NCBI RefSeq assembly: GCF_013409995.1 | Contig: NZ_JACCBX010000005.1 | Span: 310,001 to 374,000, forward strand | DNA length: 64,000 bases | Direction of reading: 5' to 3' | DNA from: Neobacillus driksii | GTDB taxonomy: Bacteria > Bacillota > Bacilli > Bacillales > Cytobacillaceae | Shown: in pieces, positions 24,383 through 33,074 of the stretch | Layout of the letters: every line of letters begins with the position of its first letter | Numbering within the stretch: the first letter of the stretch is position 1 | Made by a program: the position numbers and the translations under genes | The notes under the pieces: model-generated | Seen by the model: the letters and a program-made list of their open reading frames with translations, nothing else | What the model was told of the DNA's origin: nothing | Databases searched by the model: none

Positions 24383-24593
24383 AGTTATCCACCTTTATCA
24401 AAAGCGCAAATGATATCGAAATTTGCCGAATTTAGGCTCTTTGTCTCATATTCCATTTGAAAGTATAGTAGAAGGTGGGGATAAACACAACCCTTTGTCC
24501 ACAATTTGTGTATAACTTTTCCGAAAAAGTGGATAACTTTGTGGATTAATCCACAATTATAGTGAAAATTTCAAAAATAACGAGTTATCCACA
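24312..24593. promoter_or_regulatory. DnaA-box cluster at ywlC-ywlB
   Basis: Ten 9-mers within one mismatch of TTATCCACA lie in 282 bp: exact at 24342 and 24585; TTATCCACT at 24354 and 24528 (reverse); TTATCCACC at 24385; TAATCCACA at 24324 (reverse), 24540 (reverse) and 24547; TTATACACA at 24507 (reverse); TTGTCCACA at 24495. From memory, ywlC is one of the stable non-origin DnaA-binding loci in B. subtilis. Confidence 0.85.
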
Positions 24594-25012
24594 TTAAATA
24601 CATGTCGAATATGCTCTAAGCTATACATTTCCTCAGGTAATTGGTCCCGTGCCACCTTCTCAAACCCAAGCAACTCAAAAAATGACAGCGCCACTCCCTT
24701 ATTAGTCGCCAAAAACAAACTTCTTAACCCTTTTTCCTTCGCTAATTGCATCATCTGTGTGATCAACAGGAAAATATCCTTTTCAGCTTGTCCCGGTGAA
24801 ACAACCAACGAACGCAATAATCCACACTCTGCGAATACTTCCATTCCAAGTGTACCCTTAATCGCCCCATCCTCATCCTCTAGCAATAAAAAGAACTCCA
24901 CAGTTTCCTCACTTAGTCCTTCACAACCTAGATTCGCCCTTGTCAAAAACTCTCTTAAACCGTTCAAATCCTCTTTGTTCGCGCAACGAATAACTGCTTG
25001 CATTCCTACCAC
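24557..25012 (-). CDS. ywlB: GNAT-family N-acetyltransferase (YwlB-like)
   Basis: 151 residues with the GNAT pattern: GTLGMEVFAECGLLRSLVVSPG (beta4-beta5) and a C-terminal ALSFFELLGFEKV. The acetyl-CoA loop is less canonical than usual. It resembles the amino-acid N-acetyltransferase branch (ArgA-like). Gene order matches ywlB. The substrate is unknown. Confidence 0.8.
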   Translation of the reverse strand: MVGMQAVIRCANKEDLNGLREFLTRANLGCEGLSEETVEFFLLLEDEDGAIKGTLGMEVFAECGLLRSLVVSPGQAEKDIFLLITQMMQLAKEKGLRSLFLATNKGVALSFFELLGFEKVARDQLPEEMYSLEHIRHVFNVDNSLFLKFSL

Positions 25013-25074
25013 CTCTTTTAGTTGATACTCTATTACTATGAAAAGCTAAGAGAGTTAGAACTAGAATTACTAGA

Positions 25075-25106
25075 AAAAAATAGCCCGTCCTGCATTCAGG
25101 ACTGGC
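25075..25106 (-). terminator. Terminator of spoIIR
   Basis: GCCCGTCCTG/CAGGACTGGC stem with one mismatch and a CATT loop, then a U-rich tract on the minus strand. Confidence 0.88.
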
Positions 25107-25148
25107 ACTTTACTAGATATCTGCGTTAAGCCAACGCGATACCCACTC

Positions 25149-26051
25149 TTATTTAAAAATACCCTCAAACATTTCAACAACAAAGAATTTTACTTTAACT
25201 GGTTTTTCATCTTCTGCAGTATACACTGGAGCTTCCTTTACTGCTTTCTTTTTAACAGGTGTTTGTTTTTCCTCTACTACTTCTTTCTCAACTGGTTCTT
25301 TTACTTCTACTTTCTTTCCTTCGACAACTTGCTTAACTTCTTTTTCTACTATAACCTGTTTTACCTCTTCAACTTCTTCTTCGATCTGCTCATCTACTTT
25401 AACCTGTTCTTTCTTAGCATTTACATTCTTAACGGAATTTGTCACTTTCTCTTCTACTTCTTCTAGTTCTTCCGAAGCTTCTACCACTTGCTCTTCCTTC
25501 TCAGCTGCATACGCCTTATCTTCAAAACCATCACTTTGTACAGCTACCCCATTAGAAAAATCTAAGAAACATAATGGCGGGTAAAGCACACACCACCAGT
25601 TAGCGCCTGTCCCTTCACCCAAGGTAATTAAGATCGCTTGGTACTCGCCTGCTGGATATAAAAACTCACCATACAATTTAGTTGGAAACTGAACTTTCCC
25701 AAACTCCACATTTACACTCTGAGAGGACCCTTGCTCTGCGACAACCTTTTCTGCAATGGCTTGAACCTCTGGCAGCTTTGAATTAATGACTGTTTTTGCT
25801 TTTTCTAATGATGTTAAATCCTGAACCCATAGCGTGATTTGTGCATTGACTGCGTCACGGACCTTTCGTTTAATTTCCTGATCCTCTGCACTATCGCTAT
25901 TTGCTAGAATTCGAAGGCGAATCGCCTCAGCTGGAATAACGATCGAATCCTTCGCCACCGCTTCCGTTTTTGGCATATATAAGTTTAATATCGTTCCTAA
26001 CGATAAAATGATTAAATAAGACCACACCAAAACTTTACTGTTCATATTCAT
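25149..26051 (-). CDS. spoIIR: Stage II sporulation protein R with long Glu/Lys/Val tail
   Basis: About 300 residues from ATG 26051 (AAGGGA upstream; ATG 26045 is also possible). The N-terminal membrane or signal segment VLVWSYLIILSLGTILNLY is followed by the SpoIIR core (IPAEAIRLRILANSDS, YPAGEYQAILITLGEGTGANWWCVLYPPLCFLDFSNG). SpoIIR is made in the forespore and triggers processing of pro-sigma-E in the mother cell through SpoIIGA. B. subtilis SpoIIR is about 224 residues. This one has roughly 100 extra residues of low-complexity E/K/V sequence between the core and the final KVKFFVVEMFEGIF. Confidence 0.93.
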   Translation of the reverse strand: MNMNSKVLVWSYLIILSLGTILNLYMPKTEAVAKDSIVIPAEAIRLRILANSDSAEDQEIKRKVRDAVNAQITLWVQDLTSLEKAKTVINSKLPEVQAIAEKVVAEQGSSQSVNVEFGKVQFPTKLYGEFLYPAGEYQAILITLGEGTGANWWCVLYPPLCFLDFSNGVAVQSDGFEDKAYAAEKEEQVVEASEELEEVEEKVTNSVKNVNAKKEQVKVDEQIEEEVEEVKQVIVEKEVKQVVEGKKVEVKEPVEKEVVEEKQTPVKKKAVKEAPVYTAEDEKPVKVKFFVVEMFEGIFK

Positions 26052-26156
26052 ATTCTCGCACCGTCCCTTCACTATCCTCATTGTGGACAAATGCCAAGAA
26101 TCTTAAACTAGTAAAATTAAAAAAAACTAGATTTTCTTTTACGAGAAAGATGCAAA

Positions 26157-26185
26157 ATAAAACCCGCTGCTAGGAGCGGGTTTTT
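26157..26185 (-). terminator. Bidirectional terminator behind the SASP gene
   Basis: CCCGCT/AGCGGG stem, with an A-run on one side and a T-run on the other, so it can work for both strands. Confidence 0.8.
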
Positions 26186-26192
26186 ATGTGTA

Positions 26193-26396
26193 TTAACGGA
26201 AGCTTCCGCCTAATTGCTGCTCAGCCATACTTACTAAACGCTTTGTAATTTCGCCCCCGACAGATCCGTTGGCGCGTGAAGATGTATCGGCTCCAAGCTG
26301 TACTCCAAATTCTTGTGCAATTTCATACTTCATTTGTTCAAGTGCCTGTTCTACTCCTGGAACTAAAAGCTGATTGCTATTGTTGCTTCTTGCCAT
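26193..26396 (-). CDS. Alpha/beta-type small acid-soluble spore protein
   Basis: 67 residues. Contains the GPR protease cleavage region YEIAQEFG and the second conserved segment [20 protein letters not shown], both hallmarks of alpha/beta SASPs that coat and protect spore DNA. A sigma-G promoter is present upstream, and a strong AGGAG precedes the ATG. Confidence 0.96.
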   Translation of the reverse strand: MARSNNSNQLLVPGVEQALEQMKYEIAQEFGVQLGADTSSRANGSVGGEITKRLVSMAEQQLGGSFR

Positions 26397-26434
26397 TTTG
26401 TATCATCTCCTATAGTGTAATTGTTTTACACTTA

Positions 26435-26465
26435 TAGTTTGGAATGAGATAGCTTAAGTTATTCG
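26435..26465 (-). promoter_or_regulatory. Sigma-G promoter of the SASP gene
   Basis: Minus strand CGAATA (26460-26465), 18-nt spacer, CAAACTA (26435-26441); one mismatch per element to TGAATA and CATACTA. A 7-bp hairpin (AGTGTAA/TTACACT) lies in the leader. Confidence 0.6.
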
Positions 26466-26560
26466 TAATACATTGTTGGTAACTTTTGGATTCATAGCCT
26501 TCCAAAAAGAATGCAAACTAACAGAGATGTTGGCATCTTTTTTTAGAAGGTGGTGAAAAC

Positions 26561-26686
26561 ATGTCTAAACAGAAGAATAAGAAAGTACAGCATAATCCTG
26601 CTATGCCCAAAACAGATGTGGAATTTGCGCATACTGGACTTGAAAAAGTCGCATTAAAAGCCCAGGAACGACAACACAATAAGTAA
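26561..26686 (+). CDS. 41-residue basic hypothetical protein
   Basis: ATG 26561 with AGAAGGTGG 8 nt upstream, stop TAA 26684-26686, and an intrinsic terminator right after. The product (MSKQKNKKVQHN...MPKTDVEFAH...KALKAQERQHNK in outline) is Lys/Gln-rich and hydrophilic. It is one of the few plus-strand genes here and lies divergent to the SASP gene. It looks like the short basic proteins made in spores, but no family is recognised with certainty. Confidence 0.7.
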   Translation: MSKQKNKKVQHNPAMPKTDVEFAHTGLEKVALKAQERQHNK

Positions 26687-26697
26687 TCACAGGAAAT

Positions 26698-26730
26698 GCG
26701 ATGCTTCGGTCACGAAGGATCGCTTTTTTT
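26698..26730 (+). terminator. Terminator of the 41-residue protein gene
   Basis: GCGAT-CTTCG ... CGAAG-ATCGC stem (10 bp with one symmetric mismatch) followed by T7 on the plus strand. Confidence 0.9.
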
Positions 26731-26754
26731 ATGTAAGGTTCTTTTCGGCTTGAG

Positions 26755-27573
26755 CGATTTGTCCTCAAGACCCTGAATTAAGGACTAATCCCTCTGCCAT
26801 GCCATTCGATTTGTCCTCAAGACCCTTGATTAAGGACTAATCCTTCCGCCAAGTCCTGCGATTTGTCCTCAAGACCTTGAATTAAGGACTAATCCTTCTG
26901 CTATGCCATTCGATTTGTCCTCAAGACCCCGGATTAAGGACTAATCCTTCTGCCACGCCATTCGATTTGTCCTCAATACCCTGGATTAAGGACTAATCCT
27001 TCTGCAACGCCATTCGATTTGTCCTCAAGACCCTTGATTAAGGACTAATCCTTCTGCCAAGTCCTGCGATTTGTCCTCAAGACCCTCGATTAAGGACTAA
27101 TCCTTCTGCCAAGTCCTGCGATTTGTCCTCAAGACCCTGGATTAAGGACTAATCCTTCTGCTATGCCATTCGATTTGTCCTCAAGGCCCTTGATTAAGGA
27201 CTAATCCTTCTGCCATGCCATTCGATTTGTCCTCAAGACCCTTGATTAAGGACTAATCCTTCTGCCAAGTCCTGCGATTTGTCCTCAAGGCCCTTGATTA
27301 AGGACTAATCCTTCTGCCAAATCCTGCGATTTGTCCTCAAGACCCTTGATTAAGGACTAATCCTTCTGCCAGGTCCTGCGATTTGTCCTCAAGACCCTTG
27401 ATTAAGGACTAATCCTTCTGCCAAGTCCTGCGATTTGTCCTCAAGACCCTTGATTAAGGACTAATCCTTCTGCCACGCCCTGCGATTTGTCCTCAAGACC
27501 CTGGATTAAGGACTAATCCTTCTGCCACGCCATTCGATTTGTCCTCAATAACCTTCATTAAACATCACTCTAT
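26755..27573. repeat. Tandem array of 52-bp units (15 full copies plus a partial)
   Basis: Fifteen units of exactly 52 bp run from 26755 to 27534 with no insertions or deletions; a sixteenth begins at 27535 and decays. Each unit starts CGATTTGTCCTCAA and carries GATTAAGGACTAATCC. The last 11 bp come in two types, ending GCCATT or GTCCTG. 52 is not a multiple of 3, so the array is not a coding repeat. Each unit can form GATTA-AGGAC-TAATC or, alternatively, GTCCT...AGGAC hairpins. It occupies the gap between the 41-residue gene and prmC. Confidence 0.95.
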
Positions 27574-27590
27574 GCAAAAACGGCGTTAAT

Positions 27591-27625
27591 AACAAAAACA
27601 GAGCAATTCGTTTAGAATCACTCTG
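27591..27625 (-). terminator. Terminator of prfA-prmC
   Basis: CAGAGCAATTC/GAATCACTCTG stem of 11 pairs, including two G-U, with a 5-nt loop, then U5 on the minus strand. It overlaps the prmC stop codon. Confidence 0.85.
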
Positions 27626-28460
27626 CAATCTCCGCAAACACCATCCGGTCCTTGCCGTTAATATCATTAAGAACTTCTACCTTCACATTCACAAACGCTT
27701 TTTTAAAAAGGTCGGCTACCGCCTCCCCCTGACCGGCCCCAATTTCAAAGCCAACCAGCGCGCCCGGAGCAATCACCTCAGGCAGCTCCAACATAAAGCG
27801 GCGATAAAAATCCAGACCATCCTCACCAGCAAATAAAGCCCGATGAGGTTCATGCTCCGTTACCACTTCAGACATCATTTCGATATCACTTACAGGGATA
27901 TACGGCGGATTCGAAATCACCACATCAAATCCTTGCCCACGAAAAGGCTGTAATAAATCTCCTTGGACAAATTCAACCTCAGCACCAAGCAGGTCTGCAT
28001 TTTCTCGTGCCACCTTTAATGACTCTTCCGCTATATCAGAGGCATATACCGTTAAAGAAGGCTGTTCAAGCTTTAGGCTAATCGCAATTGCCCCGCTGCC
28101 CGTCCCAATGTCGACCACCTTTAGTTCCCGCTTATTGATTCGTTTCAACGTTTCATAAACGAGTTCCTCCGTTTCAGGCCGCGGAATTAGCACCTCTTCA
28201 TTAACGATAAACTTCCGCCCATAGAACTCCTCTGTGCCGATTATGTATTGAACCGGTGTTCCTTTTACATGTTCATGGACCGCCTTTTCAAACACTTCCC
28301 ATTGTTCCTGTGGCAAGTCATCACGAACATTCGCAAACAGCTGCGCACGCGACATACCAGTGAAATGACGAAGCAGAAGCTCCCCGGCGTTTTCGTCCCG
28401 ATTTGCTTTTTTTAAAAAAGAAGAAGCCCATTGCAGAGCTTCATACACTTTTTTACTCAT
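27618..28460 (-). CDS. prmC: Release factor glutamine methyltransferase
   Basis: 280 residues from ATG 28460, which overlaps the end of prfA by 8 bp. SAM-dependent methyltransferase with motif [16 protein letters not shown] and the catalytic NPPY in [13 protein letters not shown]. It methylates the Gln of the GGQ motif in release factors, consistent with its coupling to prfA. Confidence 0.95.
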   Translation of the reverse strand: MSKKVYEALQWASSFLKKANRDENAGELLLRHFTGMSRAQLFANVRDDLPQEQWEVFEKAVHEHVKGTPVQYIIGTEEFYGRKFIVNEEVLIPRPETEELVYETLKRINKRELKVVDIGTGSGAIAISLKLEQPSLTVYASDIAEESLKVARENADLLGAEVEFVQGDLLQPFRGQGFDVVISNPPYIPVSDIEMMSEVVTEHEPHRALFAGEDGLDFYRRFMLELPEVIAPGALVGFEIGAGQGEAVADLFKKAFVNVKVEVLNDINGKDRMVFAEIAE

Positions 28461-29526
28461 CTTGACCACTTTCAAGCTTGCTTGTTTGATCTTCTAGCGT
28501 TAATGCGTCGATGATTTCATCAAGCTTACCTTCGATGATTTGATCCAACTTCTGAAGGGTTAAGCCGATACGGTGGTCGGTCACACGGTTTTGCGGGAAG
28601 TTGTAAGTACGAATACGTTCAGAACGGTCACCCGTACCAACGGCAGATTTACGAACCTGATCATACTCAGCCTGTGCTTCCTGCTGGAACTTGTCATAAA
28701 CACGCGCACGTAATACCTTCATCGCCTTGTCTTTGTTTTTGTGCTGAGATTTTTCGTCCTGGATGGATACCACAATTCCAGTCGGAATATGGGTTAAACG
28801 AACGGCTGACATCGTTGTATTAACGGACTGTCCGCCGGCTCCGCTTGAAGCAAACGCGTCAAAACGGATATCTTTATCATGAATTTCTACTTCTACATCT
28901 TCGGCTTCCGGTAAGCAAACAACGGTAGCTGTTGAAGTATGAATCCGTCCGCCAGATTCTGTTTCCGGTACACGCTGAACGCGGTGGGCGCCATTTTCAA
29001 ATTTCAATTTAGAATAAGCACCCTGTCCATTAATCATAAAGCTGATTTCTTTGTAGCCGCCAAGACCTGTTGGGTTGGCGTCAATCAAATCTGTTTTCCA
29101 GCCCTGTGCTTCCGCATAACGGCTGTACATACGATAAAGCGTACCCGCAAATAAAGCCGCTTCCTCACCGCCAGCTGCGCCGCGGATTTCAAAGATAACG
29201 TTCTTGTCATCATTTGGATCCTTCGGAATCATCAGGAACTTCATTCTTGCTTCTAGTTCCTCAATTTGCTTTTCAAGCTCATTAACCTCTTCCTTGACCA
29301 TATCACGCATATCGTTGTCGAGCTTTTCCTCAAGCATTGCCTTGGCATCCTTAAGTTGTTCGCGGACGTCTTTATATTCACGATAGGTTTGCACGGTCTC
29401 TTGTATATCAGATTGTTCTTTTGAATATTCACGAAGTTTTTTTGAATCATTAATAATTTCTGGATCGCTCAAGAGTTCATTTAATCTCTCATAGCGATCT
29501 TCAACGGATTGAAGACGATCAAACAC
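28453..29526 (-). CDS. prfA: Peptide chain release factor 1
   Basis: 357 residues from GTG 29526 with GAGGTG upstream. The GGQ motif is in [20 protein letters not shown] (about residues 230-232), and the RF1 codon-recognition PxT equivalent lies in the segment [19 protein letters not shown]. It reads UAA and UAG stop codons. Confidence 0.97.
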   Translation of the reverse strand: MFDRLQSVEDRYERLNELLSDPEIINDSKKLREYSKEQSDIQETVQTYREYKDVREQLKDAKAMLEEKLDNDMRDMVKEEVNELEKQIEELEARMKFLMIPKDPNDDKNVIFEIRGAAGGEEAALFAGTLYRMYSRYAEAQGWKTDLIDANPTGLGGYKEISFMINGQGAYSKLKFENGAHRVQRVPETESGGRIHTSTATVVCLPEAEDVEVEIHDKDIRFDAFASSGAGGQSVNTTMSAVRLTHIPTGIVVSIQDEKSQHKNKDKAMKVLRARVYDKFQQEAQAEYDQVRKSAVGTGDRSERIRTYNFPQNRVTDHRIGLTLQKLDQIIEGKLDEIIDALTLEDQTSKLESGQDE

Positions 29527-29653
29527 AGTTATTCACCTCTAGTTTTTGTCCATAACATTCTAATTATAGTATAGGTGAAAACCCCCGTCAAAACCAAATT
29601 CATCCGTAAAAAATTTTGGAGGGTTGTTTGGAGATGAATAGTGGGGACGTAAA

Positions 29654-29685
29654 CAAAAAAACACGCCCTGAAGCCAGAGCATGTT
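29654..29685 (-). terminator. Terminator of the YhcN-like lipoprotein gene
   Basis: ACACGCCCTG/CAGAGCATGT stem (with G-U pairs) followed on the minus strand by a U7 tract. Confidence 0.8.
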
Positions 29686-30139
29686 ATTGTTCTCTTATTC
29701 TAATGGTATAGCGCGGAAGTGCCTGTTCAAGTTTTGACCGAAGCTTGTCAATGGCGTTGTCTCGTTCTTTGCCGTTGAGATTGCCTTTTGTATCAACGGT
29801 AACGGTCATCTGATCCCCTGCGTTGTTGATCCAAATGGATTCGGATCTAAAATTATCCGTGCCATTTACAATATCTCTGGCAACGTCTATATCTCTGCCC
29901 ATATTATTTCTATTTGAGGCGTCATTCAAGCTCGTTCCTCTTAAATTAAGGAAGTTAGGATTTTGGTCAGACATTTCTCCCATGTCGCGTTCCGGTCGAT
30001 TATCAGCACGATTGGACATATAGTTCGGATTCATCGTGTCCTTTTTTAAATCGTAGGCGGTATTATCCGTGTCGTTTCCTTTCATACAACCCGATAGCAG
30101 TAGAACAGCTAAAAAAGTAAAAAACAACCAATTTTTCAT
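29684..30139 (-). CDS. YhcN/YlaJ-family sporulation lipoprotein
   Basis: 151 residues. Lipoprotein signal ending LLSGC (about residues 14-18), an Asn/Asp/Arg-rich linker with repeated N-R-D motifs, and a C-terminal YhcN domain (DRAxxIV-like DVARDIVNGTDNFRSESIWINNAGDQM, then ERDNAIDKLRSKLEQALPRY). Members sit on the spore inner membrane and are linked to germination. Ribosome site AGGAGG upstream of the ATG. Confidence 0.85.
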   Translation of the reverse strand: MKNWLFFTFLAVLLLSGCMKGNDTDNTAYDLKKDTMNPNYMSNRADNRPERDMGEMSDQNPNFLNLRGTSLNDASNRNNMGRDIDVARDIVNGTDNFRSESIWINNAGDQMTVTVDTKGNLNGKERDNAIDKLRSKLEQALPRYTIRIREQ

Positions 30140-30206
30140 TACTTACACCTCCTACAACTATCTTTCCCAAGCCGTTGAAGGAAGGTTCTAGTAAGATAAT
30201 TCCAAA

Positions 30207-30241
30207 TAAAAAAGTGTAAGAAGGCGTCGCCTCTTACACTT
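30207..30241 (-). terminator. Terminator of tdk
   Basis: AGTGTAAGA-GGC/GCC-CTTACACT long stem with GUC loop, followed by U6 on the minus strand. Confidence 0.9.
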
Positions 30242-30852
30242 TATTTCACCACAGATTCTTGTATGCGGTAGGATGCAGTTTTAGGTACTTCATGATGGTG
30301 ACGGCAGCGCGGCTCATAGGCCTCTGAAGCACCCACTAAGATTACAGGATCATGATAAGAGGCTGGTCTTCCGTCGATTAAACGCTGTGTCCGGCTTGAC
30401 GGTGAACCACAAACGCTGCAGACAGCCTGAAGCTTTGTTACCGTTTCAGCAACCGCCATCAACGCCGGCATCTGCCCGAAAGGTTCGCCGCGGAAATCCA
30501 TGTCCAGCCCTGCTACGACAACACGATGCCCGCTGTCAGCAAGCTGCTGAACCACTCTTACAATCCCTTCATCGAAAAATTGCACTTCATCAATGGCAAT
30601 AATGTCGATATCCGCCTCTACATGATGTAAGATTTCGATCGAATGGGAAATTGGCTTCGCATGAAAAGAGTTGCCATTATGAGAAACGACAGATTGTTCG
30701 CTATAGCGATTGTCAATTTTCGGCTTAAAAACAGCTATTTTTTGTTTAGCAAATTGAGCTCGTCTCACCCGACGAATCAATTCCTCTGATTTTCCTGAAA
30801 ACATACTGCCGCAGATAACCTCAACCCATCCGAGTTGCTTCATTAAATACAT
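30241..30852 (-). CDS. tdk: Thymidine kinase
   Basis: 203 residues of the type II kinase family: P-loop [20 protein letters not shown] (Walker B), the lasso segment [10 protein letters not shown], and a zinc site from CSVCG and CRHHHE. It phosphorylates thymidine to dTMP in the salvage pathway. Confidence 0.97.
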   Translation of the reverse strand: MYLMKQLGWVEVICGSMFSGKSEELIRRVRRAQFAKQKIAVFKPKIDNRYSEQSVVSHNGNSFHAKPISHSIEILHHVEADIDIIAIDEVQFFDEGIVRVVQQLADSGHRVVVAGLDMDFRGEPFGQMPALMAVAETVTKLQAVCSVCGSPSSRTQRLIDGRPASYHDPVILVGASEAYEPRCRHHHEVPKTASYRIQESVVK

Positions 30853-30926
30853 AAATCGGCGTCTCCTTCCTATGTACGAAACCTATTACGTCTATATTTT
30901 TAAAATTCAACATGTTTTATTCAATT

Positions 30927-30962
30927 AAAAAACAGGCAAGTAAGTTTCTGCTTGCCTGTTTT
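30927..30962 (-). terminator. Terminator of rpmE
   Basis: AACAGGCAAG/CTTGCCTGTT perfect 10-bp stem followed by U-rich sequence on the minus strand. Confidence 0.9.
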
Positions 30963-30968
30963 GTGTAA

Positions 30969-31190
30969 TTATTGTTGTTGCGCGTTTGGATCTTTAAGGC
31001 CGTATTTTTTGTTGAAACGGTCTACACGTCCACCAGCTTCAGCGAATTTTTGACGACCAGTATAGAATGGATGACATTCTGAACAAGTTTCAACGCGAAT
31101 TTCTTTTTTAACAGAACCAGTTTCAAAAGTATTTCCGCATGCACAAGTCACCTGTACCATTTTATAATTTGGATGAATTCCTGCTTTCAT
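30969..31190 (-). CDS. rpmE: Ribosomal protein bL31
   Basis: 73 residues from ATG 31190, which has AAGGAG 9 nt upstream; a longer frame to 31262 has an unrelated N-terminus. It starts [14 protein letters not shown]. It is the zinc-binding (C+) form, with Cys pairs in TCACGN and TCSECHP, so it is not the Zur-controlled zinc-free paralogue. Confidence 0.97.
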   Translation of the reverse strand: MKAGIHPNYKMVQVTCACGNTFETGSVKKEIRVETCSECHPFYTGRQKFAEAGGRVDRFNKKYGLKDPNAQQQ

Positions 31191-31357
31191 TCTTTTCATC
31201 TCCTTCCGCCCTGAATCATTCGAAACAGAGTTATATAAATGCCTGCCTGAGACAAGCATCAAATACTAAAAACACACTGTTCACATTATAACAAGGTGAA
31301 CCTATTTTGGCAAGTTGGGTTTTTATGGATTTTAAATGCTAGCTGTCTTAAACTAGG

Positions 31358-31490
31358 CTGTTGATTTGTGCTCCAGGTGCTTCGCTTTCCGCAGGCGGTT
31401 CGGGAAGCCTCCTCGGCGCTAAGAGATAAGCGGGGTCTCCCCTGTCCCGTCCTCCTGCAGGAGTCTCGCACCTTCCGCACAAATCAACAG
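31358..31490. repeat. 133-bp intergenic element with 14-bp terminal inverted repeats
   Basis: CTGTTGATTTGTGC (31358-31371) and GCACAAATCAACAG (31477-31490) are perfect inverted ends. The GC-rich interior (GCTTTCCGCAGGCGG, AGCCTCCTCGGCGC, CCTGCAGGAGTCTCGC) is a sequence type I recognise as dispersed in Bacillus-group genomes. It lies between rho and rpmE with no coding capacity. Confidence 0.85.
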
Positions 31491-31535
31491 GTTCTAAAAC
31501 CAATAGTATTCCTTAACACAGCCAAAAATTAAAAT

Positions 31536-32801
31536 CTACGATCTTCTGCCTTTTAATTCTTCCCCAATCTGTGCGAAGAACTCTTCGTTGGATTTGGTTT
31601 GTTTTAGTTTTTTCAGGAAGCGCTCGGCAAAGTCTGGTGAGTCGGACATGGATTTTCTGATTGCCCATAGCTTGTCCAGGTGGTCCTTTGGAAGAAGTAG
31701 TTCTTCTTTTCGGGTTCCTGAACGGCGAATGTCAAGCGCAGGGAAGATACGGCGTTCTGCAAGCTGACGATCCAGATGCAATTCCATATTACCTGTCCCT
31801 TTAAATTCTTCATAGATGACGTCATCCATACGTGACCCTGTATCAACTAATGCAGTTGCAAGGATGGTTAAGCTTCCGCCTTCTTCAATATTTCGCGCAG
31901 CACCGAAGAAACGCTTTGGACGATGGAAAGCTGCCGGGTCAATACCACCTGAAAGGGTTCTTCCGCTTGGTGGAATAACCAGGTTATATGCACGAGCTAA
32001 ACGAGTAATACTGTCCATTAGAATGACCACATCGCGTTTATGTTCAACGAGACGCATCGCGCGGTCAAGGACAAGCTCGGCGACTTTAATATGGTTTTCT
32101 GGCACCTCATCAAATGTCGAGCTGACAACATCGCCAGCAACGGAGCGCTCGATATCGGTAACCTCTTCAGGACGTTCATCGATTAAGAGCACAATTAATT
32201 CCACTTCAGGATGATTCGTTGTAATACTGTTAGCGATTTCCTTTAACAGCATCGTTTTTCCTGCCTTTGGCGGTGCCACAATTAAGCCCCTTTGTCCAAA
32301 ACCAACTGGAGCAACTACATCCATAATTCTTGTAGAGATATATTTTGGAGTGGTTTCAAGTTTCATGTGTCGATTTGGATAGAGAGGAGTTAATGCTGGG
32401 AAGTGAACGCGTTCTTTTGCTGATTCTGGGTCTTCACCGTTAACTGCTTCTACATGTAAAAGTCCGTAATAACGTTCGTTTTCTTTAGGAGGTCGAACCT
32501 TACCTGATACTTTATCCCCGTTTCTTAAATCGAACCGGCGAATTTGCGATGCAGAGATATAAATGTCTTCAGAGCTTGGAGAATAGTTGATCGGGCGTAA
32601 AAATCCAAATCCTTCTGACTGGATTATTTCCAGTACGCCTTCCATGAAAAAATAACCTTGCTGTTCCGCACGTGATTTTAAGATGGCAAATATAAGTTCT
32701 TTTTTCGATAACTTACTGTAATAGGTTACCTTAAATTCGCGTGCAAGCTCATAAAGCTCTTTCAGCTTCATGTTTTCTAAACTTGATATAGTTAATTCCA
32801 T
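31536..32801 (-). CDS. rho: Transcription termination factor Rho
   Basis: 421 residues from ATG 32801; the open frame extends 12 nt upstream, but known Rho begins near [12 protein letters not shown]. An N-terminal RNA-binding domain ([21 protein letters not shown]) is followed by the ATPase with Walker A APPKAGKT and Walker [13 protein letters not shown] hexameric RNA helicase that ends transcripts. Confidence 0.97.
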   Translation of the reverse strand: MELTISSLENMKLKELYELAREFKVTYYSKLSKKELIFAILKSRAEQQGYFFMEGVLEIIQSEGFGFLRPINYSPSSEDIYISASQIRRFDLRNGDKVSGKVRPPKENERYYGLLHVEAVNGEDPESAKERVHFPALTPLYPNRHMKLETTPKYISTRIMDVVAPVGFGQRGLIVAPPKAGKTMLLKEIANSITTNHPEVELIVLLIDERPEEVTDIERSVAGDVVSSTFDEVPENHIKVAELVLDRAMRLVEHKRDVVILMDSITRLARAYNLVIPPSGRTLSGGIDPAAFHRPKRFFGAARNIEEGGSLTILATALVDTGSRMDDVIYEEFKGTGNMELHLDRQLAERRIFPALDIRRSGTRKEELLLPKDHLDKLWAIRKSMSDSPDFAERFLKKLKQTKSNEEFFAQIGEELKGRRS

Positions 32802-33021
32802 AGTACACCACACTTTAAAATTTTTACTCTATTCCGTTCCCGGATTTACATTAAGGATAATAGAGGGTTTTCATAACATTAAAAAAAGTTGAGGAAATAG
32901 TAGAAATGAATAGAATAGCAGAATCTTTTTTTTAATAAAACACTATCTATTGTACCCTTTGTGTAAAAAAATAATCAACTGGAAATTTTCTATATGCGGG
33001 GGATCATAGATTCTCATGGAG

Positions 33022-33053
33022 ATAAGAGACTAGAAGTGAATCTAGTCTCTTAT
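33022..33053 (-). terminator. Hairpin behind glpX
   Basis: A perfect 13-bp stem (ATAAGAGACTAGA / TCTAGTCTCTTAT) with a 6-nt loop, 22 bp after the glpX stop. It lacks a U-tract on either side, so it is either a weak or factor-assisted terminator or a transcript-end stabiliser. Confidence 0.6.
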
Positions 33054-33074
33054 ATAAGTATTTGCTATTAAAAA

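Noticed and set aside
25263..25466. Phe/Leu-rich plus-strand membrane protein
   Set aside because: Antisense shadow of the Glu/Lys-rich SpoIIR tail; no ribosome site.
26755..27573. CRISPR array
   Set aside because: The whole 52-bp unit is conserved, with no unique spacers and only two interchangeable end types; no cas genes are nearby.
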